Positions 49,610 through 57,864 of a stretch of DNA of 64,000 nt are shown here, piece by piece. The notes under the pieces were generated by a model. That model was not told where the DNA came from. It did no database searches and saw nothing but the letters and a program-made list of their open reading frames with translations. The stretch spans positions 53,026 to 117,025 of the forward strand of contig NZ_JACIIX010000014.1 of NCBI RefSeq assembly GCF_014205675.1, written 5' to 3'. Numbering within the stretch: position 1 is the first letter of the stretch; every line of letters starts with the position of its first letter. Position numbers and translations under genes: made by a program. Source of the stretch: Novispirillum itersonii. GTDB lineage: Bacteria; Pseudomonadota; Alphaproteobacteria; Rhodospirillales; Rhodospirillaceae.

Positions 49610-50068
49610 TCAGCCGAACAGGCTGCCGACGGGCAGATAGACTTCAAGCAGATAGGAGAAGATAAACCACCACAGGGCCGCCTGAATGACTCCGCCGATG
49701 GCGGACAACACGAAGGAGGCCCCGAACAGGGCACTGATGATGGTGACGATGCAGAACACCATGATCGGGAAGCCGATGGTTTCCATCAGCAGGCAGAAGA
49801 CGATCAGGGTCACCGGGATCGCCATGATGCGGACCATGGTCAGGCCGCGCGGGAATTCCTCGGCATCACCGGGGGTGCGGGCATAAAAGATGCACAGCAC
49901 GGCCAGCGCGATGGCAAGGATGACCGGAAACACCCGGGGGCCGAGGGGATCGGAGGCGAAGGCATAGGTAATGGTGCTGCCGCCGATGCCATAGGCCAGC
50001 GCCAGAAGCAGCAGGCAGGCGGCGCCGATCAGACCGGTTCGTCTGGGATGAGTAGAAAGATGGGACAT
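49610..50068 (-). CDS. tctB: Tripartite tricarboxylate transporter small membrane subunit TctB
   Basis: Small poorly conserved membrane protein of 152 residues with four predicted helices, the usual TctB form (SDPLGPRVFPVILAIALAVL is the typical segment). The ATG at 50068 is chosen because GGAA precedes it and it removes an unlikely Arg/Ala-rich N-terminus. It lies between tctC and tctA. Confidence 0.9.
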   Translation of the reverse strand: MSHLSTHPRRTGLIGAACLLLLALAYGIGGSTITYAFASDPLGPRVFPVILAIALAVLCIFYARTPGDAEEFPRGLTMVRIMAIPVTLIVFCLLMETIGFPIMVFCIVTIISALFGASFVLSAIGGVIQAALWWFIFSYLLEVYLPVGSLFG

Positions 50069-50267
50069 GACTGTTCCTTCCGCACACTCCGGCGCCCGGG
50101 CACGGGCAGGACGGTGCATGATGTGAACGGGAGAGACCGGCAGACCGGGGTACCGGTCTCCGCATCAGGCGTCACCGGGCCGGTGCTGTCGGTCTTGACA
50201 GAAAAGGAGAGAGGGCCGTCTGCGGATCCGGCAGGGAAAACCCTGCGCCGACCGTAAGGCAGACCAT

Positions 50268-50295
50268 GATGGCCGGAGCAGACACTCCGGCCATC
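50268..50295 (-). other. Intercistronic hairpin between tctC and tctB
   Basis: A perfect 11-bp stem GATGGCCGGAG / CTCCGGCCATC around CAGACA with no U-tract lies 29 bases after tctC. Such stems often protect the upstream binding-protein message, so tctC is made in excess of tctBA. Confidence 0.55.
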
Positions 50296-50323
50296 GCAGG
50301 ATTAACAAGGACCGGGGCGGAGC

Positions 50324-51295
50324 TTACAGCCCGGCTTCCTTGATCATGGTCTTGAAGCGGACGACATCGGCCTTGACCTGTTCTTCGAACGGCTCGCCGA
50401 TCATGGTGTATTCAAACAGGCCACGGGCTTCGCGTTCCTTGGCGAATTCCGGGGTCTGGGCCAGCTTCGACAGGGCGGCGGCCCACCACTTGTAATCGGC
50501 ATCAGAGACATTCTTGCCGACGTAGTAACCACGCCACACCGGCCAGTCGATGTTCATGCCCTGCTCGCGGGCGGTCGGAACATCTTGCAGGGACCCCGGC
50601 AGGCGCTTCGGCGACATCACCGCCAGAACACGGACCTTTCCGGCGGCATGGTGCTGGGCCATTTCGGCGGCATCACCGGCACCGACCTTGACATGGCCGC
50701 CTTCCAGCGCGGTCAGCACCGCGCCGCCGCCTTCCAGGGCGACGTAACGCATCTGTTTGGCTTCCTGACCGGCAGCCTTGGCCAGCAGGGCGCCCTTCAT
50801 CCAGTCCTGCGATCCGACGGCACCACCGCCGGCGATGGCGAACTGGGTCGGGTTTTCCTTATAGGCGGCGATCAGGTCGGCAAGGGTCTTGTACGGCGAG
50901 TCGGCAGCCACCACCAGAACGCCGTAATCGGCACCGACCGCACCCAGCCAGCGCACGGCAGTTTCGTCATACTGGCCGAACTTGCCCTGTGCGATCAGCA
51001 GGGCGGAGCCGCTGGAGGCGGCGGTGATCAGGTTGCCGTCCGTGTTGCGCTTGCCGATAACGTGGTTGTAGGCAATCGCCCCGACGCCGCCTTCCATGTA
51101 GGTCACGGCCATCGGCTTGGAAATGATCTTGGTTTCCAGCATGGAGTTGGCAGCAAGGCGGCAGGTCAGGTCAAAGCCGCCGCCCGGCTTGGCTCCGGCC
51201 AGACATTCCGGCTTGGCCGGTTCGGCCTGCGCGGGCAGGGTCACGGCGGCAAAGGCACCGGCAATCGCCAGAAGTCCGATAATAGAACGCTTCAT
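50324..51295 (-). CDS. tctC: Tripartite tricarboxylate transporter substrate-binding protein TctC
   Basis: Periplasmic binding protein of 323 residues of the Bug/TctC family. Signal peptide (IGLLAIAGAFAAVTLPAQA) with mature start EPAKPECLAGAKPGGGFD. Family motifs include MEGGVGAIAYNHVIG and the SGSALLIAQGKFGQY ligand-loop region. It heads the tctCBA operon and is divergent from the tctD-like regulator. Most Bug proteins bind carboxylates; the exact ligand is unknown. Confidence 0.93.
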   Translation of the reverse strand: MKRSIIGLLAIAGAFAAVTLPAQAEPAKPECLAGAKPGGGFDLTCRLAANSMLETKIISKPMAVTYMEGGVGAIAYNHVIGKRNTDGNLITAASSGSALLIAQGKFGQYDETAVRWLGAVGADYGVLVVAADSPYKTLADLIAAYKENPTQFAIAGGGAVGSQDWMKGALLAKAAGQEAKQMRYVALEGGGAVLTALEGGHVKVGAGDAAEMAQHHAAGKVRVLAVMSPKRLPGSLQDVPTAREQGMNIDWPVWRGYYVGKNVSDADYKWWAAALSKLAQTPEFAKEREARGLFEYTMIGEPFEEQVKADVVRFKTMIKEAGL

Positions 51296-51420
51296 GGTTT
51301 CACTCCCGAATGATCCCGGTAGATCCGGGTTGAGCCGGTGTTGACCGGCCTGAACGTTTTGGTCTGTGCCCCGTCATCGGGGCAGCGGATCAACGCTGGA
51401 AAAAAGACTGCCCCCCGAAC

Positions 51421-51461
51421 CTGTCATCATGCTGTCACCTATGCCCCTGTCGCATGACAGG
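51421..51461. promoter_or_regulatory. Candidate response-regulator binding sites between tctC and the regulator
   Basis: CTGTCA occurs at 51421-51426 and 51432-51437, an 11-base period typical of OmpR-family tandem sites. A perfect palindrome CCTGTCGCATGACAGG follows at 51446-51461. They sit in the divergent region between tctC and the TctD-like gene, where self-regulation and transporter control would be expected. Confidence 0.5.
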
Positions 51462-51520
51462 TAAGCGTTATGCGGATGGCGGTCTTGCCGGACGGTGGAT
51501 CTTTGCTCTATGGTCGGGGC

Positions 51521-52195
51521 ATGCGCATTCTCTTGGTCGAAGATACCCGCGATGTCGGGGAGGCAATCCGGCGCCGTCTGGAAACCACCGGTCATGTCAT
51601 TGACTGGGAAACCGACGGGCAGGCGGCAGCGGATATTCTCGATTTCACCGATTACGATCTGGTGATTCTGGATGTCATGCTGCCGGGGCTGGATGGTTTT
51701 GGGATCCTGAAGCGGATCCGGGCCTCGCGGAAAACCATGCCGGTGCTGATCCTGACCGCACGGTCGGAGGTGGAGGACCGGGTGGGGGCGCTGGATCTCG
51801 GGGCTGATGATTATCTGGTGAAGCCCTTTGATTTCCGCGAGCTGGAAGCCCGGGTCCGGGTGCTGCTGCGCCGCCGGGGCGGCGATGCCACCAACGTGAT
51901 TGCCTGCGGAGACCTGATCCTTGACCGTCAGAGCCGGTCAGTGCGGGTCGGCAACCGGGAAATTCAGCTGAAGCGGCGGGAGATCACCATTCTGGAGATT
52001 CTGGCGTCGCGGCCGGGGCGGATGTTCAGTAAGGCGGATCTGATGGATCAGCTCTATGGCTTTGACGAAACCGTCAACAGCAATGCGATCGAGCTGTATG
52101 TCAGCCGTCTGCGCAAAAAGATCGAGGGGGCCCGGGTGCGGATCATCACCCACCGGGGCATCGGTTATCAGATGGTGCCCGATGATACGGCATGA
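51521..52195 (+). CDS. tctD: OmpR-type response regulator (TctD-like)
   Basis: Two-component regulator of 224 residues. The receiver domain has the acidic pair in LLVEDTRD, the phosphorylated Asp in DLVILDVMLPGLDGFG (near residue 51) and the Lys in YLVKPFDFRELEARV. The OmpR/PhoB winged-helix domain follows with RRREITILEILASRPGRMFS. ATG at 51521 gives the standard N-terminus. It overlaps the kinase gene by 14 bases, and it lies next to tctCBA, its likely target. Confidence 0.93.
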   Translation: MRILLVEDTRDVGEAIRRRLETTGHVIDWETDGQAAADILDFTDYDLVILDVMLPGLDGFGILKRIRASRKTMPVLILTARSEVEDRVGALDLGADDYLVKPFDFRELEARVRVLLRRRGGDATNVIACGDLILDRQSRSVRVGNREIQLKRREITILEILASRPGRMFSKADLMDQLYGFDETVNSNAIELYVSRLRKKIEGARVRIITHRGIGYQMVPDDTA

Positions 52196-53573
52196 AACAT
52201 CGCTGTTCAGCCGTCTGGCGCTGCGGGTGACGCTGATCCTGTCGTTCGGGGCGGCGCTGATGATTTCCGCCGCGTGGTATTACGGGCGCAGTGCCGCCAA
52301 CCAGACTTTTGATCACCTGCTGCTGGGGGCGGCATTACAGATGGCGGGCAGCCTGTCGATTGAAGACGGGAAGCTGACCGCCAGCCTGCCGCAGTCGGCG
52401 TTTGAGATGCTGGGTCTGGCCCCGGAAGACCGGATTTTCTACCGCCTGATTGATACCGAAGGGCAGACCCTGACCGGCTACGGCGATCTGGCCGGGTATA
52501 TTGATTACACCGCCGCCCGCCAGAAACCGGTGTTCCTGAATGACGAGTACCGCGGCACCCCGGTGCGGCTGGTGGTGGTCTCCCGGGTGCTGTCAGACCC
52601 GCCGCTGTCCGGCTGGGCTTATGTGCTGGTGGCGCAGACCACCGCTGCCCGCAGCGAGCTGACGCAGGAAATCACCGGGCGGGCCATGCTGCTGGTGGCG
52701 TTGATGAGTGCGCTGGCGCTGGCGGCGACGATTCTGGCGGTCCGCTACTCACTTCAGCCGATCACCGCGCTGGGCGAGATGATTTCCCGCCGCGATCCGC
52801 AGGACCTGACACCGCTGACTTTGAATGCCCCGAAGGAGTTGCGGCCGTTTCTGGGGTCGATCAACCATTTTATGGAGCGTCTGGATCAGCGGGTGGTCCT
52901 GCTGCAACGCTTTATCGCCGACGCGGCCCACCAGATCCGCACCCCGCTGACGGCGCTGTCGGCCCAGATTGATATGCTGGATGAGCGGGAGGTGTCTCCG
53001 GCAGGGTTGCAGTCGGTGGAACGGATCCGCACCCGCACCAATGAACTCTCCCGCCTGACCGGTCAGCTGCTCAGCCATGCCATGGTGATTCACCGGGCCA
53101 GTACGGTGAATCTGGAGAAGGTTGATCTGGTGCTGATTGCCCGGCAGGCGTACCGCACGGCGATCCCGATCACCGTCAACCCGGATATCGTGGTGTCGTT
53201 TGAAGCTGACCAGCCGCAGCTGTGGGTGGCAGGCGATGTGGTCAGCCTGCGGGAAGCGATTGTCAATCTGATCTCCAACGCGTTGTGCCATGGCAGCGTG
53301 GCCCTGCTGGCGGTGCGGGTCGGGGTGGCTGAAGGCCGGGCACAGGTGGAGATCACCGATGACGGGCCGGGGATTCCGCCGGAAAAATGGCCGCTGGTGG
53401 TCAAGCGCTTCATGACCACCAAGGCCAGCGAAGGCAGTACCGGTCTGGGGTTTTCCATCGCCGTGGAGGTCGCCACCGCCCATGGCGGCGAGATCGGCTT
53501 CCGCGAGAAGCTGCCGGACCGCTGTTTCAGCGTGTTGCTGACGATTCCATTGTGGCAGGAGGAGCGGGACTGA
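52182..53573 (+). CDS. tctE: Sensor histidine kinase (TctE-like)
   Basis: Sensor kinase of about 463 residues. The N-terminal helix (LALRVTLILSFGAALMISAAW) and a second near residue 165 flank a periplasmic domain of the 2CSK_N type. HAMP-like segment, HisKA with IADAAHQIRTPLTALSAQ (phospho-His), and HATPase with NLISNALCHG, DDGPGIPPEKW and STGLGFSIAVEVA follow. Its start overlaps the regulator end, and its stop overlaps the next gene (TGATG). Confidence 0.92.
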   Translation: MIRHETSLFSRLALRVTLILSFGAALMISAAWYYGRSAANQTFDHLLLGAALQMAGSLSIEDGKLTASLPQSAFEMLGLAPEDRIFYRLIDTEGQTLTGYGDLAGYIDYTAARQKPVFLNDEYRGTPVRLVVVSRVLSDPPLSGWAYVLVAQTTAARSELTQEITGRAMLLVALMSALALAATILAVRYSLQPITALGEMISRRDPQDLTPLTLNAPKELRPFLGSINHFMERLDQRVVLLQRFIADAAHQIRTPLTALSAQIDMLDEREVSPAGLQSVERIRTRTNELSRLTGQLLSHAMVIHRASTVNLEKVDLVLIARQAYRTAIPITVNPDIVVSFEADQPQLWVAGDVVSLREAIVNLISNALCHGSVALLAVRVGVAEGRAQVEITDDGPGIPPEKWPLVVKRFMTTKASEGSTGLGFSIAVEVATAHGGEIGFREKLPDRCFSVLLTIPLWQEERD

Positions 53574-54691
53574 TGCGCCTTCCGGTTCTGTGGGCCGCGT
53601 TCGGCCTGATGATGGCCGCCCCGCTGTCGGCCTCCGCTGCTGAAGGGGTGACATCGTCCTTTCCGGCACCGGGGAAGGAGAGCGGACGCCTGAAGATTAT
53701 CGGAGCGATGGATACGACGGCGATCCTGCCGCTGATCAATGGGTTTCAGGCCGAGAACCCCGGCGTCTCGGTGGAGTATTCCGATTACGTCACCAACGAC
53801 CTGTATGAAGAGGCCGATGCCGCCTGCCGTCGGGGGGAGAGTATCGCCGATGTTCTGGTGTCGTCCTCGGTCGATCATCTGGTCCGGCTGGCCAATGATG
53901 GCTGTGCCCGCCCGCACCGTTCGGCCCTGACCGATCCGGTGCCGGACTGGATGCAGTGGCGGAACGAGGTGTACGGCTTCACGCATGAACCGGCGGTGCT
54001 GATTTACCACAGTGATTTTGTTGATCCGGAAGATGTGCCGCGGTCCCATGCCGATCTGGCAGACTTGCTGCGCCGTAAACCGACGGTGTTTTTCCGCCGG
54101 ATCGGCACCTATGACCTGCGGGCATCGGGTATCGGCTATCTGCTGGCCTATCTGGATTCTCAGCTGGCCCCGACGATCTATGGGCGGTTGGTTGAAAGCA
54201 TGAGCCGGGTTGAGGCCGGTCTGTACTGCTGTAACTCCGAGGTCTTGCGCGAGGTTGAGGCCGGGCGGCTGTTCATCGGCTACAATATTCTTGGCTCCTA
54301 CGCCTACGCGGCACAGCGGCGGAATCCTAAGCTGCGGATCAGCGTGATGCGGGACTACACCCATATTCTCAGCCGGGGGGCCATGCTGCCGAAATATGCG
54401 GGATCAGGGGATCTGGGCGGGCGGTTTCTCGATTATCTGTTGTCCCCGCAGGGGAAGGCGACGGCGGAGAAGGAGGGTATTTCTTTTCCGTGGGAGGATC
54501 CTCAGGTTTCTGGCATTACGCTACCGCCGTCACCGCTGGGGTCGGGGGTCGGGCGGCCGATCAGGATCGGGCCATCCTTGCTGGTGACGCAGGATAAGTT
54601 GGGGCGGGACCGCTTTATCGCCGACTGGACCGCGATCATGGTGGACTCACGGTCGCTTCAGGCCGGGCCTGTATGGTCCAATTATGAATGA
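53573..54691 (+). CDS. Periplasmic solute-binding protein coupled to TctDE
   Basis: Exported protein of about 372 residues with signal peptide (PVLWAAFGLMMAAPLSASA) and an extracellular solute-binding fold of the iron/thiamine type (LKIIGAMDTTAILPLINGFQ near the start, YGFTHEPAVLIYHSDF later). It is translationally coupled to the sensor kinase, and no permease or ATPase is next to it. This suggests a periplasmic co-sensor rather than a transport component. A Cys-Cys pair near YCCNSE may be structural. Ligand is unknown. Confidence 0.85.
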   Translation: MRLPVLWAAFGLMMAAPLSASAAEGVTSSFPAPGKESGRLKIIGAMDTTAILPLINGFQAENPGVSVEYSDYVTNDLYEEADAACRRGESIADVLVSSSVDHLVRLANDGCARPHRSALTDPVPDWMQWRNEVYGFTHEPAVLIYHSDFVDPEDVPRSHADLADLLRRKPTVFFRRIGTYDLRASGIGYLLAYLDSQLAPTIYGRLVESMSRVEAGLYCCNSEVLREVEAGRLFIGYNILGSYAYAAQRRNPKLRISVMRDYTHILSRGAMLPKYAGSGDLGGRFLDYLLSPQGKATAEKEGISFPWEDPQVSGITLPPSPLGSGVGRPIRIGPSLLVTQDKLGRDRFIADWTAIMVDSRSLQAGPVWSNYE

Positions 54692-54723
54692 GGGGTGGCC
54701 CAGATGGGCCGGGCCTGAAACAC

Positions 54724-54753
54724 AAAAAAGCAGGTCCGAAGACCTGCTTTTTT
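54724..54753. terminator. Bidirectional terminator of tRNA-Met copy 1
   Basis: A 13-bp perfect stem AAAAAAGCAGGTC / GACCTGCTTTTTT with a CGAA loop lies just 3' of the tRNA gene. It can end the minus-strand tRNA transcript and, on the plus strand, the tctDE operon. Confidence 0.9.
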
Positions 54754-54758
54754 GTGTT

Positions 54759-54835
54759 TGGTAGCGGAGGAGGGATTTGAACCCCCGACCCCAGGATTAT
54801 GATTCCCGTGCTCTAACCAACTGAGCTACTCCGCC
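54759..54835 (-). tRNA. tRNA-Met (CAT), elongator type, copy 1
   Basis: A 77-base tRNA including encoded CCA. The sequence starts GGCGGAGTAGCTCAG, the D-arm and T-arm (GGTTCAAATCC) are standard, and the anticodon loop is ATCATAA with anticodon CAT. The first acceptor pair is G-U, common in alphaproteobacterial elongator tRNA-Met. It is not the initiator (no GGG-CCC anticodon stem), and tRNA-Ile2 looks different. Confidence 0.93.
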
Positions 54836-54864
54836 ATAACCGGCCCCACCGTGGTGGGAGCGCC

Positions 54865-54893
54865 CTTATAATCGCTCCCTATCGTGCTGTAAA
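54865..54893 (-). promoter_or_regulatory. Promoter of tRNA-Met copy 1
   Basis: On the minus strand -35 TTTACA (54888-54893) and -10 TATAAG (54865-54870) are exactly 17 bases apart. A GC-rich discriminator (GGCGCTCCC) follows, as expected for stringently controlled stable RNA genes. Confidence 0.75.
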
Positions 54894-54960
54894 GACGAAA
54901 AATTCACGGCCGGAGTCTTCCGGTGTTTCGTCGGTGGCGGGTCGTGGAAGGGCTGAAAAG

Positions 54961-54989
54961 AAAAAAGCAGGCCCGAAGACCTGCTTTTT
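54961..54989. terminator. Terminator of tRNA-Met copy 2
   Basis: Copy of the terminator at 54724-54753 with one change (GGCCC for GGTCC) that makes a C-A mismatch in the stem. U-tract remains, so it is probably still active. Confidence 0.8.
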
Positions 54990-54994
54990 ATATT

Positions 54995-55071
54995 TGGTAG
55001 CGGAGGAGGGATTTGAACCCCCGACCCCAGGATTATGATTCCCGTGCTCTAACCAACTGAGCTACTCCGCC
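54995..55071 (-). tRNA. tRNA-Met (CAT), elongator type, copy 2
   Basis: Identical over all 77 bases to the copy at 54759-54835, including the encoded CCA. It lies 236 bases away in the same orientation, in the second unit of a tandem duplication. Confidence 0.93.
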
Positions 55072-55100
55072 GTAACCGGCCCCACCGTGGTGGGAGCGCC

Positions 55101-55129
55101 CTTATAATCGGGGCAAAAACCAGTGTCAA
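55101..55129 (-). promoter_or_regulatory. Promoter of tRNA-Met copy 2
   Basis: A near-consensus promoter on the minus strand: -35 TTGACA (55124-55129) and -10 TATAAG (55101-55106), 17 bases apart. The GC-rich discriminator is the same as in copy 1. The -35 box lies outside the duplicated segment. Confidence 0.85.
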
Positions 55130-55162
55130 GACCGAAAAGTGACAGTTTGATTTTGCCGTCTG

Positions 55163-56926
55163 TCAGGTCCAGACCAGATCAATCAGCATGGTCCCGACCA
55201 CCAGAACCAGACAGGTCAGGGGCAATCCCAGACGCCAGTAATCGCCGAAACGGTAGCCACCGGGGCCCATCACCAGCGTGTTGCACTGGTGCCCGATCGG
55301 GGTCAGGAAGTCGCAGGCGGCCCCGACCGCCACCGCCATCAGCACCGCATCGGGATTGATGCCAAGCTGAATGGCCAGACTGGCGGCGATCGGCCCCATC
55401 ACCAGCGCGGTGGCGGCGTTGTTCAGGAACGGGGTCAGGGCCATGGCAGTCAGCATCATCAGGCCGATGACACCGATGGAGGGCAGCATGTGTGCCACCT
55501 GCGCCAGACCACCGGCGATCAGGTCGGAGGCTCCGGTGCCCTGCACGGCGTCTGAGACCGGGATCAGCGCCCCCAGCATCACCACCAGTGACCAGTCGAC
55601 CGCCTCGTAGGCTTCGCGGGGGGTGATGGAGCCGGTGACGATCATTGCCACGGCGGTGGCAAAGAAGCCGACCGCGACCGGCACCACTTCCAGCGCCATC
55701 GCCACCATCGCCACCGCCAGAATCAGCAGCGGCATCAGGGCCGGTTTGCGTTCCATCGCCAGATTGCGCTGGGCCAGCGGCAGCAGGCCCATGGCCTGAA
55801 GGGCGGTGGGAACGGTCTGTTCCGGCCCTTCGATCATCAGGACGTCGCCGACCTGAAACTCCAGCTGCCGCAGGCGGGAGACCAGATGCCGTCCGCCCCG
55901 GCTGACCGCCAGCACATTGACCCCGAAGCGGGAGCGGATATGCACTTTCTCCTGATTGGTGCCGACCAGAAGAGAATGTGGGCTGATCACCGCTTCCTGC
56001 AAGACGAAGGAGGACTTGGCCGGGCGGCCCTCCGCCTGTTCCAGCAGCGACAGACCGGCGTTGGACAGGAAGGACTTCAGGGCAACCGGATCCCCTTCCA
56101 GCACCACGATATCGCCTTCCGAGAACTCCCAGTGTTCGCCGGGGATATAGCGTTGGCCCTGATCGCGGATGATGGCGGCAACCGTGATTGCCCCTTCGGA
56201 AAACAGCCGCTCAATATCGGAGACCGTGCTGCCGATCAGGGCTGACCCCGGCTGAATCTGCACCTCAGCCAGATAATCCTCGATCTGGAACTGGTCCTCG
56301 GCGGAGGCCCGGGCCTGACGCTCCTTCGGCAGCAGCCGCCAGCCGAAGGTCAGGAACACCACGCCCAGAACGGCAATGCCAAGGCCGACCGGGGCGTAAT
56401 CAAACATCGAGAACGGCTGGCCGGTCACTTCGCCGCGGATGCGGGAGATCACGATGTTGGGGGAGGTGCCGATCAGGGTGATCAGGCCGCCGATCAGGGA
56501 CCCGAAGGCCAGTGGCATCAGCAGCAGAGACGGGGAAAATCCCGCCCGTTTCGACAGGCGCAGGGCAACCGGAATGAACAGGGCCAGCGCCCCGATGTTC
56601 TTCATGAAGGCGGACAGGAAGGTCACCGCCCCGACCAGAACCGCCGCCTGGGTATCCGGGGTGGTCAGGCGGCTTTGCAGGGGGCGGGTCAGCCGTTCGA
56701 CAATGCCGGAGCGGGCGAGGGCGGTGCTGACCACCAGAGCCGAGGCCATGACGATCACCACCTGATCGGCAAAGCCGCTGAAGGCGGACTTCATCGGTAC
56801 GATGCCGGTGGCAATTCCGGCCAGAAGGGACAGCATCGCTACAACGTCGTAGCGCAGACGGTCCCAGATGAACAGGCCGATGGTAACTGCCAGAACGGCA
56901 AGGGCCAGACCCTGAGTCAATGTCAT
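55163..56926 (-). CDS. SLC13/DASS-family anion transporter with TrkA-C domains
   Basis: Membrane protein of about 587 residues. N- and C-terminal blocks of helices of the SLC13 family are separated by two regulatory RCK_C/TrkA-C-like domains (about residues 190-385; one contains PGSALIGSTVSDIERLF, the other VISPHSLLVGTNQEKVHI). The motifs GTSPNIVISRI and, near the C-terminus, FLTPIGHQCNTLVMGPGGY mark the substrate sites. Such proteins move sulfate, dicarboxylates or other anions with sodium or protons. ATG at 56926 gives the first helix right at the N-terminus; an earlier start adds 21 charged residues. Confidence 0.9.
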   Translation of the reverse strand: MTLTQGLALAVLAVTIGLFIWDRLRYDVVAMLSLLAGIATGIVPMKSAFSGFADQVVIVMASALVVSTALARSGIVERLTRPLQSRLTTPDTQAAVLVGAVTFLSAFMKNIGALALFIPVALRLSKRAGFSPSLLLMPLAFGSLIGGLITLIGTSPNIVISRIRGEVTGQPFSMFDYAPVGLGIAVLGVVFLTFGWRLLPKERQARASAEDQFQIEDYLAEVQIQPGSALIGSTVSDIERLFSEGAITVAAIIRDQGQRYIPGEHWEFSEGDIVVLEGDPVALKSFLSNAGLSLLEQAEGRPAKSSFVLQEAVISPHSLLVGTNQEKVHIRSRFGVNVLAVSRGGRHLVSRLRQLEFQVGDVLMIEGPEQTVPTALQAMGLLPLAQRNLAMERKPALMPLLILAVAMVAMALEVVPVAVGFFATAVAMIVTGSITPREAYEAVDWSLVVMLGALIPVSDAVQGTGASDLIAGGLAQVAHMLPSIGVIGLMMLTAMALTPFLNNAATALVMGPIAASLAIQLGINPDAVLMAVAVGAACDFLTPIGHQCNTLVMGPGGYRFGDYWRLGLPLTCLVLVVGTMLIDLVWT

Positions 56927-57113
56927 CCGGTTCTCCCGGTTACGGACGGTTGCCCCCATCCCCCCGCGGGGTGCCGCACGGGGCGGCACGGGCGTGTCAT
57001 AACCGGCTTAACGCATCCGTGCCCGGCTTGGCAAATGAAACCATAAGGCCAGACTATGGAAGGGTTTGATCAGGCTTATAATTAAAGTTTTCACAACAAC
57101 CGGCGATGGGGAC

Positions 57114-57575
57114 TCAGCGCTTGGGGATCCACAGCGAGGCACGGTCAGCCAGCGGCCCCTTGTGGCCCTTCAGCCACGGATTCAGGGCCAGTACCACGTC
57201 CGGGGTGGTGCCTTCCCGCTTGGCGAAGGTGGCGACGGTATCACCCTCGCGGGCCATGCCACGCAGCACCGGAAAATCAACCCGGCCGCCGACGCTGACC
57301 GCCGCATAGCTGGCGTCCAGCTTTTTGGTCAGGTCTGCCTTTTCTTTCTCCGTCACCGCCAGCTGGGTGCTGCGTTCGCTCAGGGAAACCTCGGTGGCGG
57401 CCAGCCGCTGCCGGGTCTGCTCCAGCTCCGCCTCAAGGGCGGTGATCCGGGCGTTCCGGTCGCGCAGGTCCAGCGCAACCTTGGTTCCACCGCCGGTCAG
57501 GACGATCAGGGTCGCGAGCAGGCTGATCAGCAGCAGCCGGGTGCCACGGGTCATGCGGGACGGAGACAGGGACAT
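57114..57575 (-). CDS. Small membrane-anchored LysM-like protein
   Basis: Protein of 153 residues. An N-terminal membrane helix (LLLISLLATLIVLTGG) is followed by a coiled coil of about 55 residues (LEAELEQTRQRLAATEVSL). The C-terminal domain of about 50 residues resembles LysM (GMAREGDTVATFAKREGTTPDVVLALNPWL), so it may touch peptidoglycan. The anchor-coil-LysM layout suggests an envelope scaffold. An internal ATG at 57554 is an alternative start. Function is inferred. Confidence 0.7.
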   Translation of the reverse strand: MSLSPSRMTRGTRLLLISLLATLIVLTGGGTKVALDLRDRNARITALEAELEQTRQRLAATEVSLSERSTQLAVTEKEKADLTKKLDASYAAVSVGGRVDFPVLRGMAREGDTVATFAKREGTTPDVVLALNPWLKGHKGPLADRASLWIPKR

Positions 57576-57814
57576 GATCGGAAACTCGGTCTGTGGGGCA
57601 GAGAAAGGGCTGTCTTCCCCAGACAGGCCAGCTCAGAGGGGGCGGAGCGGCGGAGGAAGGGCAGCAGCCTGAGAGCGGATCATGGTGTGCGCTGCGGTAG
57701 CTTGCAAGCATTCTCAACACCGGCAGGGGATTTCCCCGCCGATTGTGTCGGAACGCTGTGGATTGTTCGGTCAGGAGCAACAGAGGAGTGTGGATGCCGC
57801 CCGGCTGAACAGCA

Positions 57815-57839
57815 GAAAGGGCTCCTGAAGAGCCCTTTC
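57815..57839 (-). terminator. Terminator after the acyl-CoA dehydrogenase gene
   Basis: GAAAGGGCTC / GAGCCCTTTC form a perfect 10-bp stem 25 bases after the stop codon on the minus strand, followed by TGCTGTTC. The U-tract is poor, so strength is moderate. Confidence 0.6.
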
Positions 57840-57864
57840 CGGTCAGAGACGGGGATCCGATGGA

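Larger units (their letters stand above)
54724..55110. repeat. Tandem duplication carrying tRNA-Met
   Basis: Two units of about 150 bases (54725-54874 and 54961-55110, offset 236) each contain a terminator, the tRNA gene and the -10 region with the palindrome CCCACCGTGGTGGG. They differ at only a few positions outside the tRNA. The 86 bases between the units are unrelated. Confidence 0.9.

Noticed and set aside
48350..50257. A 635-codon open frame on the plus strand opposite tctA and tctB
   Set aside because: It is the reverse shadow of well-supported transporter genes. Its product is His/Gln/Gly-rich and unlike protein, as is usual for antisense frames in GC-rich DNA.
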